Assembly: GCF_021735925.1 (NCBI RefSeq)
Contig: NZ_WMEA01000001.1
Span: forward strand, 2,386,001-2,450,000
From: Loktanella sp. M215
GTDB lineage: Bacteria > Pseudomonadota > Alphaproteobacteria > Rhodobacterales > Rhodobacteraceae
DNA length: 64,000 nt
Direction of reading: 5' to 3'
Part shown: positions 45,695 through 56,545 of the stretch, in pieces
Numbering within the stretch: position 1 is the first letter of the stretch
Layout: each line of letters begins with the position of its first letter
Notes under the pieces: generated by a model
Told to the model about the DNA's origin: nothing
Database searches by the model: none
Seen by the model: the letters and a program-made list of their open reading frames with translations, nothing else
Position numbers and translations under genes: made by a program

Positions 45695-46822
45695 ATGCGC
45701 GCCGAAACCCAGAACACCATCGAAGCGATTGAAAAGTCGCTGTCCCTTCTGGCGCAGCGGCTGGACTACGGCACCGCGCCGCACCGGCTGGAAGAATTCA
45801 ACGCCCGTGTCGAGGATCCGACCCTGTGGGACGATCCCGCCCATGCGCAAAAGCTGATGCGCGAACGGCAGATGCTGGTCGATGCCGTCGACAGCTATGA
45901 AGGCATCCGTCAGGAACTGGCCGACAACGTCGAGCTGATCGAGATGGGCGAAAGCGAGAACGACACCGAGATCGTGACCGAGGCCGAAGCCGCGTTAGCC
46001 GCACTCAAGAAGAAGGCCGCCGAAAAGGAGCTGGAGGCGCTGCTGAACGGCGAGGCCGATGGCAACGACACCTTCCTTGAAATCAACGCGGGCGCCGGCG
46101 GGACCGAGTCCTGCGACTGGGCCAACATGCTGGCGCGGATGTACGTCCGCTGGGCCGAGAAGAAGGGCTACAAGGTCGAACTGCAGTCCGAAAGTGCGGG
46201 TGAAGAGGTCGGCATCAAGTCCGCCGCCTACAAGATCACCGGGCCGAACGCCTATGGCTGGCTGAAGTCCGAATCCGGCGTGCATCGTCTGGTCCGCATC
46301 AGCCCCTACGATTCGGCGGCCAAGCGGCATACGTCCTTCGGGTCCGTCTGGGTCTATCCGGTCGTCGACGACAACATCGAGATCGAGGTGCAGGACAAGG
46401 ATATCCGCATCGACACCTACCGGTCGTCCGGTGCCGGTGGTCAGCACGTCAACACCACGGACTCGGCCGTGCGGATCACGCACCACCCCACGGGCATCGT
46501 CGTGACGTCGTCGGAAAAGTCCCAGCACCAGAACCGCGACATCGCGATGAAGGCCCTGAAGAGCCGTCTGTATCAGATGGAACTCGACAAGCGGAACGCG
46601 GCGATCAACGAAGCACACGACAACAAGGGCGATGCGGGCTGGGGCAACCAGATCCGGTCCTACGTTCTGCAGCCCTACCAGATGGTCAAGGACCTGCGCA
46701 CGCGGCACGAGACCTCGGATACCTCTGGCGTGCTGGACGGCGACCTCGACGCCTTCATGGCGGCCACGCTGGCGATGGACGTCAGCGGCAAAAGCCGGGC
46801 CGAGGCCAATCTGGAAGACTGA
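45695..46822 (+). CDS. prfB: peptide chain release factor 2
   Basis: RF2 ends translation at UGA and UAA. The 375-residue protein reads without any interruption: there is no in-frame UGA or shift near codon 25, so the usual autoregulatory frameshift is absent, as in many alphaproteobacteria. The catalytic GGQ is in [13 protein letters not shown]. The coiled N-terminal domain ([15 protein letters not shown]) is intact. It is followed 42 nt later by an amidase gene. Confidence 0.96.
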   Translation: MRAETQNTIEAIEKSLSLLAQRLDYGTAPHRLEEFNARVEDPTLWDDPAHAQKLMRERQMLVDAVDSYEGIRQELADNVELIEMGESENDTEIVTEAEAALAALKKKAAEKELEALLNGEADGNDTFLEINAGAGGTESCDWANMLARMYVRWAEKKGYKVELQSESAGEEVGIKSAAYKITGPNAYGWLKSESGVHRLVRISPYDSAAKRHTSFGSVWVYPVVDDNIEIEVQDKDIRIDTYRSSGAGGQHVNTTDSAVRITHHPTGIVVTSSEKSQHQNRDIAMKALKSRLYQMELDKRNAAINEAHDNKGDAGWGNQIRSYVLQPYQMVKDLRTRHETSDTSGVLDGDLDAFMAATLAMDVSGKSRAEANLED

Positions 46823-46864
46823 CACCCGCTTGTCTTTTCGCGCGCGGCAGGCTCTGCTGCGCGC

Positions 46865-48250
46865 ATGGATATAGACCTCGATCAACCCGCCCATGTGATT
46901 TCGGACGCGCTGGCATCCGGAAATCTGACCGCCGCTGCCCTGATGCAGGCCACGCTGGACCGGATCGCCGCGCGCAACCCGGACCTGAATGCCATCGTGT
47001 CCCTGCGCGATGCGGAAACCCTGATGGCCGAGGCCGCGACCGCCGATGCGACTCCGCGAAAAGGCTGGCTGCACGGCATGCCGCTGGCAGTCAAGGATCT
47101 GGCCAACGTCGCTGGTCTGCCGACGACCATGGGCTCGCCCGCGTTCCGCGACCGGATCGCGCCGACATCGGACATCATGGTGCAGCGGATGCAGGACGCG
47201 GGCGCCATCGTCATCGGAAAGACCAACACGCCGGAATTCGGTCTGGGTAGCCACACGTTCAACCCCGTGTTCGGCGCGACACAGAACGTCTATCTGCCCG
47301 GTCGCACGGCTGGCGGGTCGTCCGGTGGCGCTGCCGTGGCGCTGGCGGCGGGGATGATTGCCGTGGCCGATGGATCCGACATGATGGGGTCGTTGCGCAA
47401 TCCGGCAGGCTGGAACGGCGTCTACGGTATGCGGCCCACTTGGGGGCGCGTCCCGTCGGAACCCTTGGGCGACATGATGTTGCATCCCCTGTCGACCAAT
47501 GGCCCCATGGCCCGGCACCCCCGCGATATTGCCTTGCTGCTTGACATCATGGCCGGCCCCGATCCGCGCCAGCCGCACGGTCTGGATCACGACCCCCTCG
47601 CGCCGCACCTTGATGCCGACCTGACCGGACGGCGGATCGGCTGGCTGGGCGACTGGGGTGGGGCCTATCCGATGGAGGACGGCGTGCTGGACCATTGCGC
47701 CACGCAGGTCGCGCGTTTCACCGACCTTGGATGCGTGGTCGAGGGTGTACCTCCCCCTTTCGCGGCAGGCGCGCTTTGGGACAGTTGGATCACCCTGCGG
47801 TCCTATGCCGTGGCGGCCTCGCTTGGTCCGCTTTACGACCAGCCGGCGACGCGCGCTGCGCTGAAGGACACGGCGATCTGGGAAATCGAACGGGGGCGCG
47901 CCTTGTCCGCGTCGGCGGTCCAGCGCGCCAGCCTGATCCGGTCGGACTGGTTCCGCGCCGCGGCACGGCTGTTCGACGATTTCGACGCGCTGGTGCTGCC
48001 CACGGCGCAATGCTGGCCTTTTCCGATCGACTGGACATGGCCGCACAGCATCGCCGGCCACCCGATGGACACCTATCACCGCTGGATGGAGGTCGTGGTG
48101 CCGGTCAGCCTGATCGGCCTGCCGTCCCTTGCCGTGCCGCTGCCATTGTCAGACGGGCGGCCCATGGGTCTGCAGCTGATCGGGCGGTCGCGGGGTGATC
48201 TGGGTCTGCTGCAACTGGGGCAGGGATGGCAGGCGCTTAACGCCGCCTGA
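46865..48250 (+). CDS. amidase signature family protein
   Basis: A 461-residue Ser-cisSer-Lys hydrolase. The catalytic lysine is in GMPLAVKDLANVAGLPTTMGS, the cis-serine and nucleophile serine are in GRTAGGSSGGAAVALAAG, and a further conserved segment is DGSDMMGSLRNPAGW. It hydrolyses an amide, but the substrate (e.g. an aryl or acyl amide) is not evident; it lacks the GatB/GatC partners of tRNA amidotransferase. The gene converges with and overlaps the MFS exporter by 14 nt at the 3' end. Confidence 0.88.
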   Translation: MDIDLDQPAHVISDALASGNLTAAALMQATLDRIAARNPDLNAIVSLRDAETLMAEAATADATPRKGWLHGMPLAVKDLANVAGLPTTMGSPAFRDRIAPTSDIMVQRMQDAGAIVIGKTNTPEFGLGSHTFNPVFGATQNVYLPGRTAGGSSGGAAVALAAGMIAVADGSDMMGSLRNPAGWNGVYGMRPTWGRVPSEPLGDMMLHPLSTNGPMARHPRDIALLLDIMAGPDPRQPHGLDHDPLAPHLDADLTGRRIGWLGDWGGAYPMEDGVLDHCATQVARFTDLGCVVEGVPPPFAAGALWDSWITLRSYAVAASLGPLYDQPATRAALKDTAIWEIERGRALSASAVQRASLIRSDWFRAAARLFDDFDALVLPTAQCWPFPIDWTWPHSIAGHPMDTYHRWMEVVVPVSLIGLPSLAVPLPLSDGRPMGLQLIGRSRGDLGLLQLGQGWQALNAA

Positions 48251-49718
48251 TGCCCAGGGCCGCGGTGACAGAGGCGATCACGGCCATCGCCGCCGCGATC
48301 CATGCGATGACCGCAAAGGCGGTGCCCATCGCGGTGACATGTCCGGCCCCTGTCGCCCGCTCGCCAAAGGTCGCGGGACCGCCGGACAGGTTATAGGCGA
48401 TGGTTGCAACGGAACTCATCGCGGCGACGGCGACAAGGCCGCCGATCCGGCTGATGGCGTTGTTGACACCGGATGCGATACCCGACTGCCCGTCGCCCGC
48501 AGCCACCATGACGGCGGTCGACAGCGGGGCGACGACCATGCTCATGCCAAAGCCCACGATTCCCATGGCGGGCAGCACGCCCAGCCAGAAATCGCGCCCC
48601 GGCACCACCAAGGCCAGCACGCCGTAGCCGATGGCCACGACGGCCGCGCCCACGGCGATCACCGGGCCGGGTCCCCGCCGGTCCGCCAGCAGGCCAAACC
48701 GCGTGGACAGCAGGGCGATGAACCCCGACAGCGGACCGAAGGCAAAGATCGTCTTGAACTCTGACAGGCCCCAGCCCGCGACGGTCAGCATCGGCAGATA
48801 GAACAGGATCGCGCTCATCCCGAAATACAAAAGGAAGGTCGCAAGGTTCGCCGCACTGAACGCGCGGTTGGCGAACAGACGAAGCGGCATCATCGGGTGG
48901 GATGTGCGCGATTCGTGCAGAATGAAACCGGCCAGCGCCGCCGTCCCGGCTATGGCCGTGGCGATTGTGATGCGAACGTCATTCGTGGCTTCCAGATGGG
49001 TCAACGCCCAGGCCAGCAGGCCCAGTCCGGCCACGGCCAGCACGGCGCCGATCAGGTCGATCGGTTCACCGCTGCGGCGGGCGTCCTGCGATACGGCGCG
49101 GCGGATCAGCAGCAGCGCGATCAGGCCCAGTGGCAGGTTGATGGCAAAGATCCAGCGCCAAGCGTCCTGTCCCATGACCGACAGCAACACGCCCCCGATC
49201 AGCGGCCCCGCCGCGGTGGTCAGGCCGGACGCTGCCGCCCACATCCCGATCGCGCGGCCCCGGATATCGCGGGGATAAGCACGGCTGATCATCGCCAGCG
49301 CGCCCGGAATCATCAGTGCGGCGCCCGCGCCTTGCGCCAGCCGCGCGCCGATCAGCCAGTCCGGTGTCGGTGCCAGCGCGCAGGCGAGCGAGGTCAGCAG
49401 GAAGAGACCAACACCTAGGCTGAACACCCGCGCCAGACCGAAGCGGTCGCCAAAGGCCCCCCCGGTCAGGATCAGCGCGGACAGCGTGACCATGTAGGCG
49501 TTATTGATCCACGTCGCCTGATCAAGGCTGGCACCCAGGGACGCGCGAATCGCCGGGATCGCGATGCCCACGACGGTGCCATCGATGAACCCCATCGACG
49601 ACGCCAGCACGGCAGCGGCCAGCACGAAGGGCCGCTGCCGTTCCGTGCAGAAGTCAGGCACGAAAACGGGCCGCGCCCGATCAGACGTGGCCCGCGGGGC
49701 TGATTTGGACGTGGGCAA
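48237..49718 (-). CDS. MFS transporter, DHA2 family (multidrug efflux type)
   Basis: A 493-residue 14-helix major facilitator exporter. The N-terminal part has the DHA2 pattern: ASSMGFIDGTVVGIAIPAIR, then the loop-2 motif GAFGDRFGLARVF, and GAGAALMIPGALAMISRAYP (motif C-like). It probably expels small molecules or drugs from the cytoplasm by proton antiport. It starts at a TTG three bases beyond the bactofilin stop, so it may be co-transcribed with the M23-bactofilin pair. Its 3' end overlaps the amidase tail. Confidence 0.88.
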   Translation of the reverse strand: MPTSKSAPRATSDRARPVFVPDFCTERQRPFVLAAAVLASSMGFIDGTVVGIAIPAIRASLGASLDQATWINNAYMVTLSALILTGGAFGDRFGLARVFSLGVGLFLLTSLACALAPTPDWLIGARLAQGAGAALMIPGALAMISRAYPRDIRGRAIGMWAAASGLTTAAGPLIGGVLLSVMGQDAWRWIFAINLPLGLIALLLIRRAVSQDARRSGEPIDLIGAVLAVAGLGLLAWALTHLEATNDVRITIATAIAGTAALAGFILHESRTSHPMMPLRLFANRAFSAANLATFLLYFGMSAILFYLPMLTVAGWGLSEFKTIFAFGPLSGFIALLSTRFGLLADRRGPGPVIAVGAAVVAIGYGVLALVVPGRDFWLGVLPAMGIVGFGMSMVVAPLSTAVMVAAGDGQSGIASGVNNAISRIGGLVAVAAMSSVATIAYNLSGGPATFGERATGAGHVTAMGTAFAVIAWIAAAMAVIASVTAALGIRRR

Positions 49719-49720
49719 GC

Positions 49721-50242
49721 CTAGCTCTTGGCTGGCTCTGCACCCGGGGCGCCGCTGCCGGACGTGCTGCCCGTGGGCATCTTGGCCTTGCCGCCGGTGG
49801 TCAGCGGATCGTCCTGACGCTGAACCGACCCTTCGAAATGGGCACCCGATTCGATGGCGATGGTCTTGTGGATGATGTCACCCTCGACCCGCGCGGTGGA
49901 GGTCAGACGGACCTTCAGGCCGCGCACGCGACCGACGATGCGGCCATGGATCACGACGTCGTCGGCCATGACCTCGCCCTTGACGGTGGCACCTTCACCG
50001 ATCGTCAGCAGGTGGGCGCGGATGTCGCCGTCGACCTGACCCTCGATCTGGATGTCGCCGGTCGTCTTCATGTTGCCCGTGACCAGCAGGTCGGCGGACA
50101 GGATCGACGCGGGCGGCTTGGCCTTGGGGGCGCTGGCCTTGTAGTCGCTGCTGCTTGGGGCAGGGACGGGGGACGACGCGGGAACTGCGGGCGTCTCGGT
50201 GGCCTTGGGACCGGGTTCGTTGATCTTGGATTTAGAAAACAT
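49721..50242 (-). CDS. bactofilin
   Basis: A 173-residue polymer-forming cytoskeletal protein. The central right-handed beta-helix domain (DUF583) reads TGNMKTTGDIQIEGQVDGDI, then KGEVMADDVVIHGRIVGRV and TARVEGDIIHKTIAIESGAHFEG, flanked by disordered Pro/Ala/Ser-rich termini. Bactofilins form membrane-associated filaments that place cell-wall enzymes. The ATG overlaps the upstream M23 peptidase stop by 11 nt. Bactofilin genes linked to M23 endopeptidases (LmdC type) control cell shape in other alphaproteobacteria. Confidence 0.92.
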   Translation of the reverse strand: MFSKSKINEPGPKATETPAVPASSPVPAPSSSDYKASAPKAKPPASILSADLLVTGNMKTTGDIQIEGQVDGDIRAHLLTIGEGATVKGEVMADDVVIHGRIVGRVRGLKVRLTSTARVEGDIIHKTIAIESGAHFEGSVQRQDDPLTTGGKAKMPTGSTSGSGAPGAEPAKS

Positions 50243-51542
50243 CTTGTCCAGCTTTTATGAAGGTCATCGGGTTCACGGCTGTTCCGCCGACGCGCACCTC
50301 GTAGTGAAGGTGTGGTCCGGTCGAACGTCCAGAATTTCCCATATCACCGATCCGCTCGCCGCGCGAGACCCTTTGACCGACCTTCACCTTCAAGGCGTTC
50401 AAATGGCCGTAACGGGTTTCGATGCCGAACTCGTGCTGGATCTTGATCAGGCGACCGTAACCAGAGGACCAGCCGGCATGAACGACAACACCGTCGGCCG
50501 TGGCATAAACGGGCGTCCCGATGGGGGCGGCAAAGTCGGTGCCTTCGTGCATCCGGCCCCAGCGCTTGCCGAACCCCGAGGTAAAGCGGAACGAGGCCTT
50601 GACCGGCACATCGAACGGCGCCTTTTCGGCGGCGATCCGGTAAAGGTTGATCTCGTCCAGACGGTTCAGAATGCCGTTGGCGCGGGCGGCGTCCGGGTCG
50701 GGCCCGCCACCCATGGTGGAAAAGGACAGCGGCGTCAGCGGGCCACCGGCGCCGGAATAGCCGCGGCGCACCTGCGTCAACATGTTGTCGGGGTTCATGC
50801 CAGCGGCCTTGAACATCTTCTCCAACGGCTCGACCGAGACGGTCATCGCCTCTTCCAGCTGGCGGAAGATGTCGTCGTTGCGGTCATGCAACTGGCGCAA
50901 TTCGTTTTCCGTATCGGCCGCATGGTCGAGGGCAAAGCGCGCGTCCTCGGCGATCTTGTCACGCTCGGCGGCGGTTTCAGCCAATGCGGTGGCCAGCAGG
51001 TCGACGGTACCTTCCTGGGCTGCGGTCTGCGCTGCGGGTGTCGCGCTGCCCTCGCCTTCGGCCGTCAGGGCGGCCAGTTCCGTCGTCGCGGCCTTGCGCT
51101 GCTGCATGGTGTCGCGCAGCGTCGCCTGCACGACCTCCAGACCGGTTTCCAGCTCGCGGCGCTTATCCTCGGTCGCCAGAAGGTCGCTCTGCATGGTGGA
51201 AATCTGCGTCAGCGCTGCGCTGAAACGGGCCTGAGCGGCCACGGCCTCGGCCGCGCGGGCATCACGTTCTGCCGACAGGGCGTTCAGGCGCGCTTCATAG
51301 ATCATCTGGTCGCGCTGCGCCTGTGCGCGAAAGTTGCCGCTGCCGATGCTGTCCATCAGCAGGATCGCGGTCGAAATGATGGTCCATCCCACGACGGCGG
51401 TGGCGACGGTCCAGCCAACCAACTGATGCGAGGGCCGCAGGCGGATGAAGCGGGTTTCCGAGTCGGAGCGGATGAACAGCCGACGTTCCGGGAATCGGGC
51501 CTCGAGGCGCGTGTGGATGGCCTGCGTCAGTCGTGATCTCAT
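50232..51542 (-). CDS. M23 (LytM) family peptidase with coiled coil
   Basis: A 436-residue inner-membrane peptidase. A membrane segment (TVATAVVGWTIISTAILLM) near residue 50 is followed by a coiled coil (about 75-225) and a C-terminal LytM domain with intact zinc residues: MHEGTDFAAP (HxxxD) and PHLHYEVRVGG (HxH). FRFTSGFGKRWGRMHEG marks the domain start. The first 40 residues are cytoplasmic and basic, well placed to contact bactofilin. It is expected to cut peptidoglycan cross-links in the periplasm and is translationally linked to bactofilin. Confidence 0.92.
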   Translation of the reverse strand: MRSRLTQAIHTRLEARFPERRLFIRSDSETRFIRLRPSHQLVGWTVATAVVGWTIISTAILLMDSIGSGNFRAQAQRDQMIYEARLNALSAERDARAAEAVAAQARFSAALTQISTMQSDLLATEDKRRELETGLEVVQATLRDTMQQRKAATTELAALTAEGEGSATPAAQTAAQEGTVDLLATALAETAAERDKIAEDARFALDHAADTENELRQLHDRNDDIFRQLEEAMTVSVEPLEKMFKAAGMNPDNMLTQVRRGYSGAGGPLTPLSFSTMGGGPDPDAARANGILNRLDEINLYRIAAEKAPFDVPVKASFRFTSGFGKRWGRMHEGTDFAAPIGTPVYATADGVVVHAGWSSGYGRLIKIQHEFGIETRYGHLNALKVKVGQRVSRGERIGDMGNSGRSTGPHLHYEVRVGGTAVNPMTFIKAGQDVF

Positions 51543-51721
51543 GCGATAAGCTCCTGTCCCGTCCCAATTCCAGCCCGGCAGGTCCCACCCTGTTGTCGTC
51601 CCGCGCTGTCAGCCGTCTAGACAGCCTGCGGCGCAGGTGCAACATTTTTGAAAAATATTGGAACAATTCGGGGACTTTAGGCAGGATCACGCCGACGCCG
51701 CGCGCGGTTCGCGCCGAGGCA

Positions 51722-52531
51722 TTACAGCCTTTCCGACAGCGGCCAGTAGAAATCCGGCGGAAGGCCCGCTTCGGCCCTTTTTTCCTGATTGAACGGCGGC
51801 TTCAGCGTGCTGTGAAAATGCTGCCGGACAAGGGCGTGAAACACCACGACGGGGTCCAGATCGTGGCGTCCGCACAGAAAGTGGAACCATTTTGACCCGT
51901 AGGCCACGTGGTGCACCTCGTCCGCATAGATCACCTCCAGCGCCGCCACGACCGCAGAATCATCCGCCGCGCGGAAGATCTCGATCATGCCTGGGGTCAC
52001 GTCGAGGCCGCGCGCCTCCAGCACCATGGGCACGACGGCCAGCCGCGCCATCAGGTCATGCGCGGTGTCCTGCGCCGCCCGCCACAGGCCCGCGTGCGCG
52101 GGCAATGCCCCGTAATGGCTGCCATGTGCTTCAAGACAGTCGCACATCAGGTTGAAATGCTTTGACTCTTCGTCGGCTGCCTTCACCCAGTCGTCAAAGA
52201 ATCCGATGGGCAGGGCGGTGTCGGAAAACCGTGCAATGATGTCCCAGTGCAGGTCGACGGCGTTCAACTCGATATGGGCGACCGCGTGCAGCATCGCGAT
52301 GCGGCCCTGCGGACTGCCGCGCTTGCGGCGCGGCATCTCGCGCGGATCCAGCAGTGCAGGGGCGGCAGGACGCGCCGGCGTCTCCGGCGGCTCTGCCTGA
52401 CCTACGACCGGTCTCCCGTCCCCCTCGCGCGCCGCACGCCAAGACGCCGCGTGGCGGTGTGACAGGGCGGTCTTGGCCCGTCCGTCAGCGGTGCCAAGCA
52501 CCTCCAGCGCCATCTGCGCGAGAGGCATCAT
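51722..52531 (-). CDS. DUF455 ferritin-like protein
   Basis: A 269-residue protein of the DUF455/COG2833 family. The core is a ferritin-like four-helix bundle with carboxylate/His motifs: HAVAHIELNAVDLHWDIIA, DDWVKAADEESKHF, and YADEVHHVAYGSKWF, consistent with a di-iron site. The catalytic role is unknown, possibly in tRNA modification or fatty-acid-like oxidation. The start is one of two adjacent ATGs (52531 or 52528); its ribosome-binding site is supplied by the end of an interspersed repeat (AGAAGAAGGGG). Confidence 0.88.
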   Translation of the reverse strand: MMPLAQMALEVLGTADGRAKTALSHRHAASWRAAREGDGRPVVGQAEPPETPARPAAPALLDPREMPRRKRGSPQGRIAMLHAVAHIELNAVDLHWDIIARFSDTALPIGFFDDWVKAADEESKHFNLMCDCLEAHGSHYGALPAHAGLWRAAQDTAHDLMARLAVVPMVLEARGLDVTPGMIEIFRAADDSAVVAALEVIYADEVHHVAYGSKWFHFLCGRHDLDPVVVFHALVRQHFHSTLKPPFNQEKRAEAGLPPDFYWPLSERL

Positions 52532-52542
52532 GCCGGCATCCC

Positions 52543-52590
52543 CTTCTTCTGGTCGAAAATACTTCGGGGGTGCGGGGGCTGGCCCCCGCC
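52543..52590 (-). repeat. interspersed repeat, copy C (inverted)
   Basis: Minus-strand reading gives GGGGGCCAGCCCCCGC, CCCCCGAAGTATTTTCGACC, then AGAAGAAG: the core and tail of the repeat at 30820 and 31380 with the middle shortened. It lies in the leader of the DUF455 gene. Confidence 0.7.
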
Positions 52591-52616
52591 GCCACCGGCG
52601 CGGCAGGCCGAACAGA

Positions 52617-53099
52617 TCAAAGCTCGCGCACCGCGTCCAGCACCGCGCCTGCATGGCCCGGCACCTTCACCTTGCGCCAGATGCGCGCAATCGTGCCGTC
52701 CGGGCCGATCAGGAAGGTTGACCTTTCGATGCCAAAGTAGCTTTTGCCGTACATCTGCTTCTCGCCCCAGACGCCGTAACGCTCGCAGACGTCGCTATCC
52801 GCGTCCGACAGCAACGGAATGCCGATCTCGCGCTTGGCCACGAACTTGTCGTGCTTGGTCACCGGATCCTTGGACACGCCAAGGACCACGGCACCCGCCG
52901 CCGCGAAATCATCGCGTGACGCGGTAAAGTCCTGCGCCTCGGTCGTGCAGCCGGGCGTGTCGTCCTTGGGATAGAAATACAACACGACCGCCTTGCCCGC
53001 GAAATCGGACAGGTTCACGGTCGCACCGCCGTCGCGGGGCAGGGAAAAGTCCGGGGCGGTGTCGCCTTCGGACAACAGGGGGCCAGTTTCTGACAGCAT
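52617..53099 (-). CDS. bcp: thioredoxin-dependent peroxiredoxin (BCP type)
   Basis: A 160-residue AhpC/TSA-fold peroxiredoxin that reduces hydroperoxides in the cytoplasm. The peroxidatic cysteine is C51 in PKDDTPGCTTEAQDF. The resolving cysteine usual five residues later is replaced by Gln; C105 (DADSDVCERYG) is the only other cysteine, so it may act as an atypical 2-Cys or 1-Cys enzyme. It precedes DUF455 on the same strand; the repeat lies between them. Confidence 0.92.
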   Translation of the reverse strand: MLSETGPLLSEGDTAPDFSLPRDGGATVNLSDFAGKAVVLYFYPKDDTPGCTTEAQDFTASRDDFAAAGAVVLGVSKDPVTKHDKFVAKREIGIPLLSDADSDVCERYGVWGEKQMYGKSYFGIERSTFLIGPDGTIARIWRKVKVPGHAGAVLDAVREL

Positions 53100-53192
53100 G
53101 GTGATCCTCCTAACGGATACAAGGCGCGTTTCACGGGTTCAGTTCTAGCCCACAACGGGCAAAGATAAAGACCAAGAGGCCGAAAGCAGCGC

Positions 53193-56100
53193 ATGACCGA
53201 TCCCGACCCCGTTCAGCAGGCGACGCCGCCCAAGGCCAGGCGTGGGCGCACGCGCGGCCGCAGGCGTGGAAAGCGCTGGCACACGGCGCGCGTCGTGGCC
53301 TATCTGCTGACGCTGCCTGTCGTCTTCGTGCTGATGGCGGTCGTGATGATGTTCGACCGCGATATCACCGCGCCGCGCTGGGTCACGGACCAGGTCGCGG
53401 CGCGCGCGGGCGGCGTGCTGGGTGGCGGCACCGTCGGATTCGGCGATATCGCCGTCCGTCTGGGGCCTGACCTGCATCCCCGCATCCGGCTGATCGACAC
53501 GGTGCTGGCCGATGCCGCTGGCCGTCCCTTGGCCCGTATCGCCGAGATCGACGCCACCATCAGCCCGCGCGGCCTGCTGTTCGACCGCACCGCACTGGTG
53601 CAGCGGGTGGCCCTGCGCGGCACCGCCGTGGCGCTGACTCGTGACGCGCAGGGGCGCCTGCAACTGGCGTTCAATCTGCCCGACGGAGACCGCGGTGCCT
53701 TGCTGGCGGACGGCCTGCCGGGGCTGGTGCGACAGCTGGACACCCTGCGCGACCGTCCCGCCCTTGCGGCGCTCGAAAGCCTGACGCTCGCCGGACTGGA
53801 CATGACATATACGGACGCGCGGGCGGACCGGACGTGGACCGTGACCGATGGCGCCTTGCGTTTTGCCATCGACGCGGCGTCAACGAGCGCCGTGGCGGAC
53901 CTTGCCGTCGAAGGCGCGGCAGGGCGGACCCGGCTGTCGCTCGCCCTCGACAGTCCGCGTGACAGCCTCGCCGCGCGGCTGTCCGTGCGCGTCGACGAGG
54001 CGCAGGCCCGCGATCTGGCCAGCCAGTCTGCCGCCCTGCGTTTCCTCGGCGCCATCGACGCGCCGCTGTCGGCCACGCTGGACACGGCCCTCGATCCCCA
54101 AGGGTTGCTGGGGCCGCTGGACGTCACGCTGAAGATCGGCGCGGGGGCCCTGCAACCTGCCCCCGGCACCATCCCCCTGCGGTTCGAGGGGGTGACGGCG
54201 GCGCTGTCCTACGATCCGGCGGGGCAAGAGCTGACATTCGACGACGTCGCCGTGGTGTCCGACTGGGGCCGCCTGCACGCAAGCGGACAGGCGCTGGCCC
54301 GCGATTTCAGCCGCGGCCTGCCAGAGGCGCTGGTCGGCCAGTTCACACTGAGCCAGATCGCGCTGACGCCGGACGACCTCTACCCTGCGCCGGTGACCAT
54401 CGATCAGGCGGACATCGACCTGCGGCTGCGGCTGGACCCGTTCAGGCTGGACGTGGGGCAGGTAACGATCAGCGATCCGAACCTGCGCCTTGGGGTCGCG
54501 GGCCATCTGAATGCCACGCCGGAGGGCTGGGACGCTGCCCTCGACATCACCAGCCCTGCCTTGCAGACCGAGGATGTGCTGCGGCTGTGGCCCGCGCGGC
54601 TGCGCCCCGGCACGCGCAAATGGTTCGCCGACAATCTGCTGGCCGGTGGGATCAGCGATCTGACCGCCGGTTGGCGGATGCAGCCCGGGCAGAAGGCCCG
54701 GGTGGCGGCGGGCTTCGCCTATGAGGACGCCAGCGTGCGGTTCCTCCGTGAAGAGCCGCCCATTACCGACGGGGCAGGATTCGCCACGCTCAGCGACAAT
54801 GCCTTCGTGCTGCGGCTGGACCGCGGGCAGGTCACCGCACCACAGGGCGGCGCGATCGACGTGGCAGGCTCAATCCTGCAGATCCCCGACATCACGATCA
54901 AGAATGCCCCGCTCAAGCTGAATATCGCGACCACCGGCAGCATCACGGCGACCCTTGCGGTACTGGACCAGCCACCCTTCCGCTATCTGTCGAAGGCAAA
55001 CCTGCCGGTGACGCTCGCGGACGGCCGCGCGGCGGTGACGGCGCAGGTGGAACTGCCACTGCAGCGCAAGATCGGCCCGGGTGACGTCACCTTTGACGCC
55101 TCCGCGATCCTGACGCGGGTGCGTTCGGACACGCTGGTCAAGGGCCGCACGCTGGCGGGCAGCGATCTGGCCGTGGCGGTGGATCGCGGCGGATTGCGGA
55201 TTACCGGGGATGCGACGCTGGACGGCGTGCCGGTGCGCGGCGATTTCACGCAAGCGTTCGGAAAGGGCGCGGCGCCCACACAGGTCGCAGGCCGGGTTAC
55301 GATCACGCCGGACGCGCTGGACCGGTTCGGCATCGCCCTGCCGCCCGGATCGGTCACAGGCTCTGGCCCCGGACAGCTGACCGTGACCCTGCCGAAAGGC
55401 GAGGCCCCACGCTTCGCCCTGACCTCGACGCTCGAAGGTCTGGGTCTGTCGGTGCCGGCCATCGGCTGGTCCAAGGCCCGCGGAACGCCCGGCACGCTGG
55501 AGGTGTCGGGCGTGCTCGGCGCGCGTCCCTCCGTCGACAGCCTGAAACTCAAGGCACCGGGCCTGCAGGCGGTGGGCACCATCAGCCTGACCGATGCGGG
55601 CCAGTTGGACGCCGCGACCTTTTCCGACGTGAGCGTCGGCACTTGGTTCAATGGCCCTGTCACCCTGCGCGGCCGCGGTCAGGGTCGGACCGTCGGGGTC
55701 GCGGTGCGCGGTGGGACGCTGGATCTGGCCCGCGCCGATCTGGGCGGTGGCGGTGCGGGCGCCGGTGGCGGCACAGGCGAGGGCGCGCCGGTGCTGGTGC
55801 AGCTGGACCGGCTGACCATTTCCGATGGTCTTGCGCTGCGCAACTTCGCGGGCAACTTCAACACGGCGGGCGGCTTCAACGGCACGTTCACGGGTCTTTT
55901 CAACGGCAAGGCCGGGGTGGCGGGCGCGGTCTCTCCGTCAGAGGGACGCACGGCGGTCCGTATCCGGTCGGAGGATGCGGGCGCCGTCCTGCGGGCCGGA
56001 CCGTTTCTGGAGGGCGCGCTGGGTGGCACGCTCGACCTGACGCTGGTCCCTGCGAATGCGGCCGGCAGCTTTGACGGCACGCTGGCGTTGCGGGGCCTGC

Positions 56101-56522
56101 GGGTGCGCGATGCGCCCGCCATCGCCGAACTGCTGGACGCGATCAGCGTGGTGGGGCTGTTGCAGCAACTGGACGGGCAGGGGCTGGCTTTCGATACCGT
56201 GGACGCCGATTTCCGCCTGACGCCGCAGCAGATCATCGTGACGGAATCCAGCGCCGTGGGACCGGGGCTTGGCATTTCGCTGGACGGGATCTACACGCTG
56301 GCCAGTCGCGCGGTGGACTTTCAGGGCGTCATCTCGCCCGTTTATATCCTGAACGGCATCGGCAGCCTGCTGACCCGCCGGGGCGAGGGGCTGCTGGGGT
56401 TCAACTTCACCCTGCGCGGCACGCCGGGTGCGCCGCAGGTCGGCGTGAACCCGTTGTCGATCTTCACCCCCGGCATGTTCCGGGACATCTTTCGCCGCCC
56501 GCCGCCGGTGGTCACGAACTAG
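53193..56522 (+). CDS. YhdP/AsmA-like envelope protein
   Basis: A 1,109-residue AsmA-superfamily protein. A basic, Arg-rich cytoplasmic start is followed by one membrane segment ([21 protein letters not shown]) and a long periplasmic beta-rich region (DUF3971-like), ending with a conserved [20 protein letters not shown] tail. Such proteins form bridge-like lipid conduits between inner and outer membranes. A Gly-rich stretch ([14 protein letters not shown]) lies near residue 850. It precedes queA by 23 nt. Confidence 0.85.
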   Translation: MTDPDPVQQATPPKARRGRTRGRRRGKRWHTARVVAYLLTLPVVFVLMAVVMMFDRDITAPRWVTDQVAARAGGVLGGGTVGFGDIAVRLGPDLHPRIRLIDTVLADAAGRPLARIAEIDATISPRGLLFDRTALVQRVALRGTAVALTRDAQGRLQLAFNLPDGDRGALLADGLPGLVRQLDTLRDRPALAALESLTLAGLDMTYTDARADRTWTVTDGALRFAIDAASTSAVADLAVEGAAGRTRLSLALDSPRDSLAARLSVRVDEAQARDLASQSAALRFLGAIDAPLSATLDTALDPQGLLGPLDVTLKIGAGALQPAPGTIPLRFEGVTAALSYDPAGQELTFDDVAVVSDWGRLHASGQALARDFSRGLPEALVGQFTLSQIALTPDDLYPAPVTIDQADIDLRLRLDPFRLDVGQVTISDPNLRLGVAGHLNATPEGWDAALDITSPALQTEDVLRLWPARLRPGTRKWFADNLLAGGISDLTAGWRMQPGQKARVAAGFAYEDASVRFLREEPPITDGAGFATLSDNAFVLRLDRGQVTAPQGGAIDVAGSILQIPDITIKNAPLKLNIATTGSITATLAVLDQPPFRYLSKANLPVTLADGRAAVTAQVELPLQRKIGPGDVTFDASAILTRVRSDTLVKGRTLAGSDLAVAVDRGGLRITGDATLDGVPVRGDFTQAFGKGAAPTQVAGRVTITPDALDRFGIALPPGSVTGSGPGQLTVTLPKGEAPRFALTSTLEGLGLSVPAIGWSKARGTPGTLEVSGVLGARPSVDSLKLKAPGLQAVGTISLTDAGQLDAATFSDVSVGTWFNGPVTLRGRGQGRTVGVAVRGGTLDLARADLGGGGAGAGGGTGEGAPVLVQLDRLTISDGLALRNFAGNFNTAGGFNGTFTGLFNGKAGVAGAVSPSEGRTAVRIRSEDAGAVLRAGPFLEGALGGTLDLTLVPANAAGSFDGTLALRGLRVRDAPAIAELLDAISVVGLLQQLDGQGLAFDTVDADFRLTPQQIIVTESSAVGPGLGISLDGIYTLASRAVDFQGVISPVYILNGIGSLLTRRGEGLLGFNFTLRGTPGAPQVGVNPLSIFTPGMFRDIFRRPPPVVTN

Positions 56523-56545
56523 GTCCGCGCCGGAAAGGGTGCCAC

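Noticed and set aside
45695..45800. Programmed frameshift in prfB
   Set aside because: The gene reads through in one frame with no in-frame TGA near codon 25.
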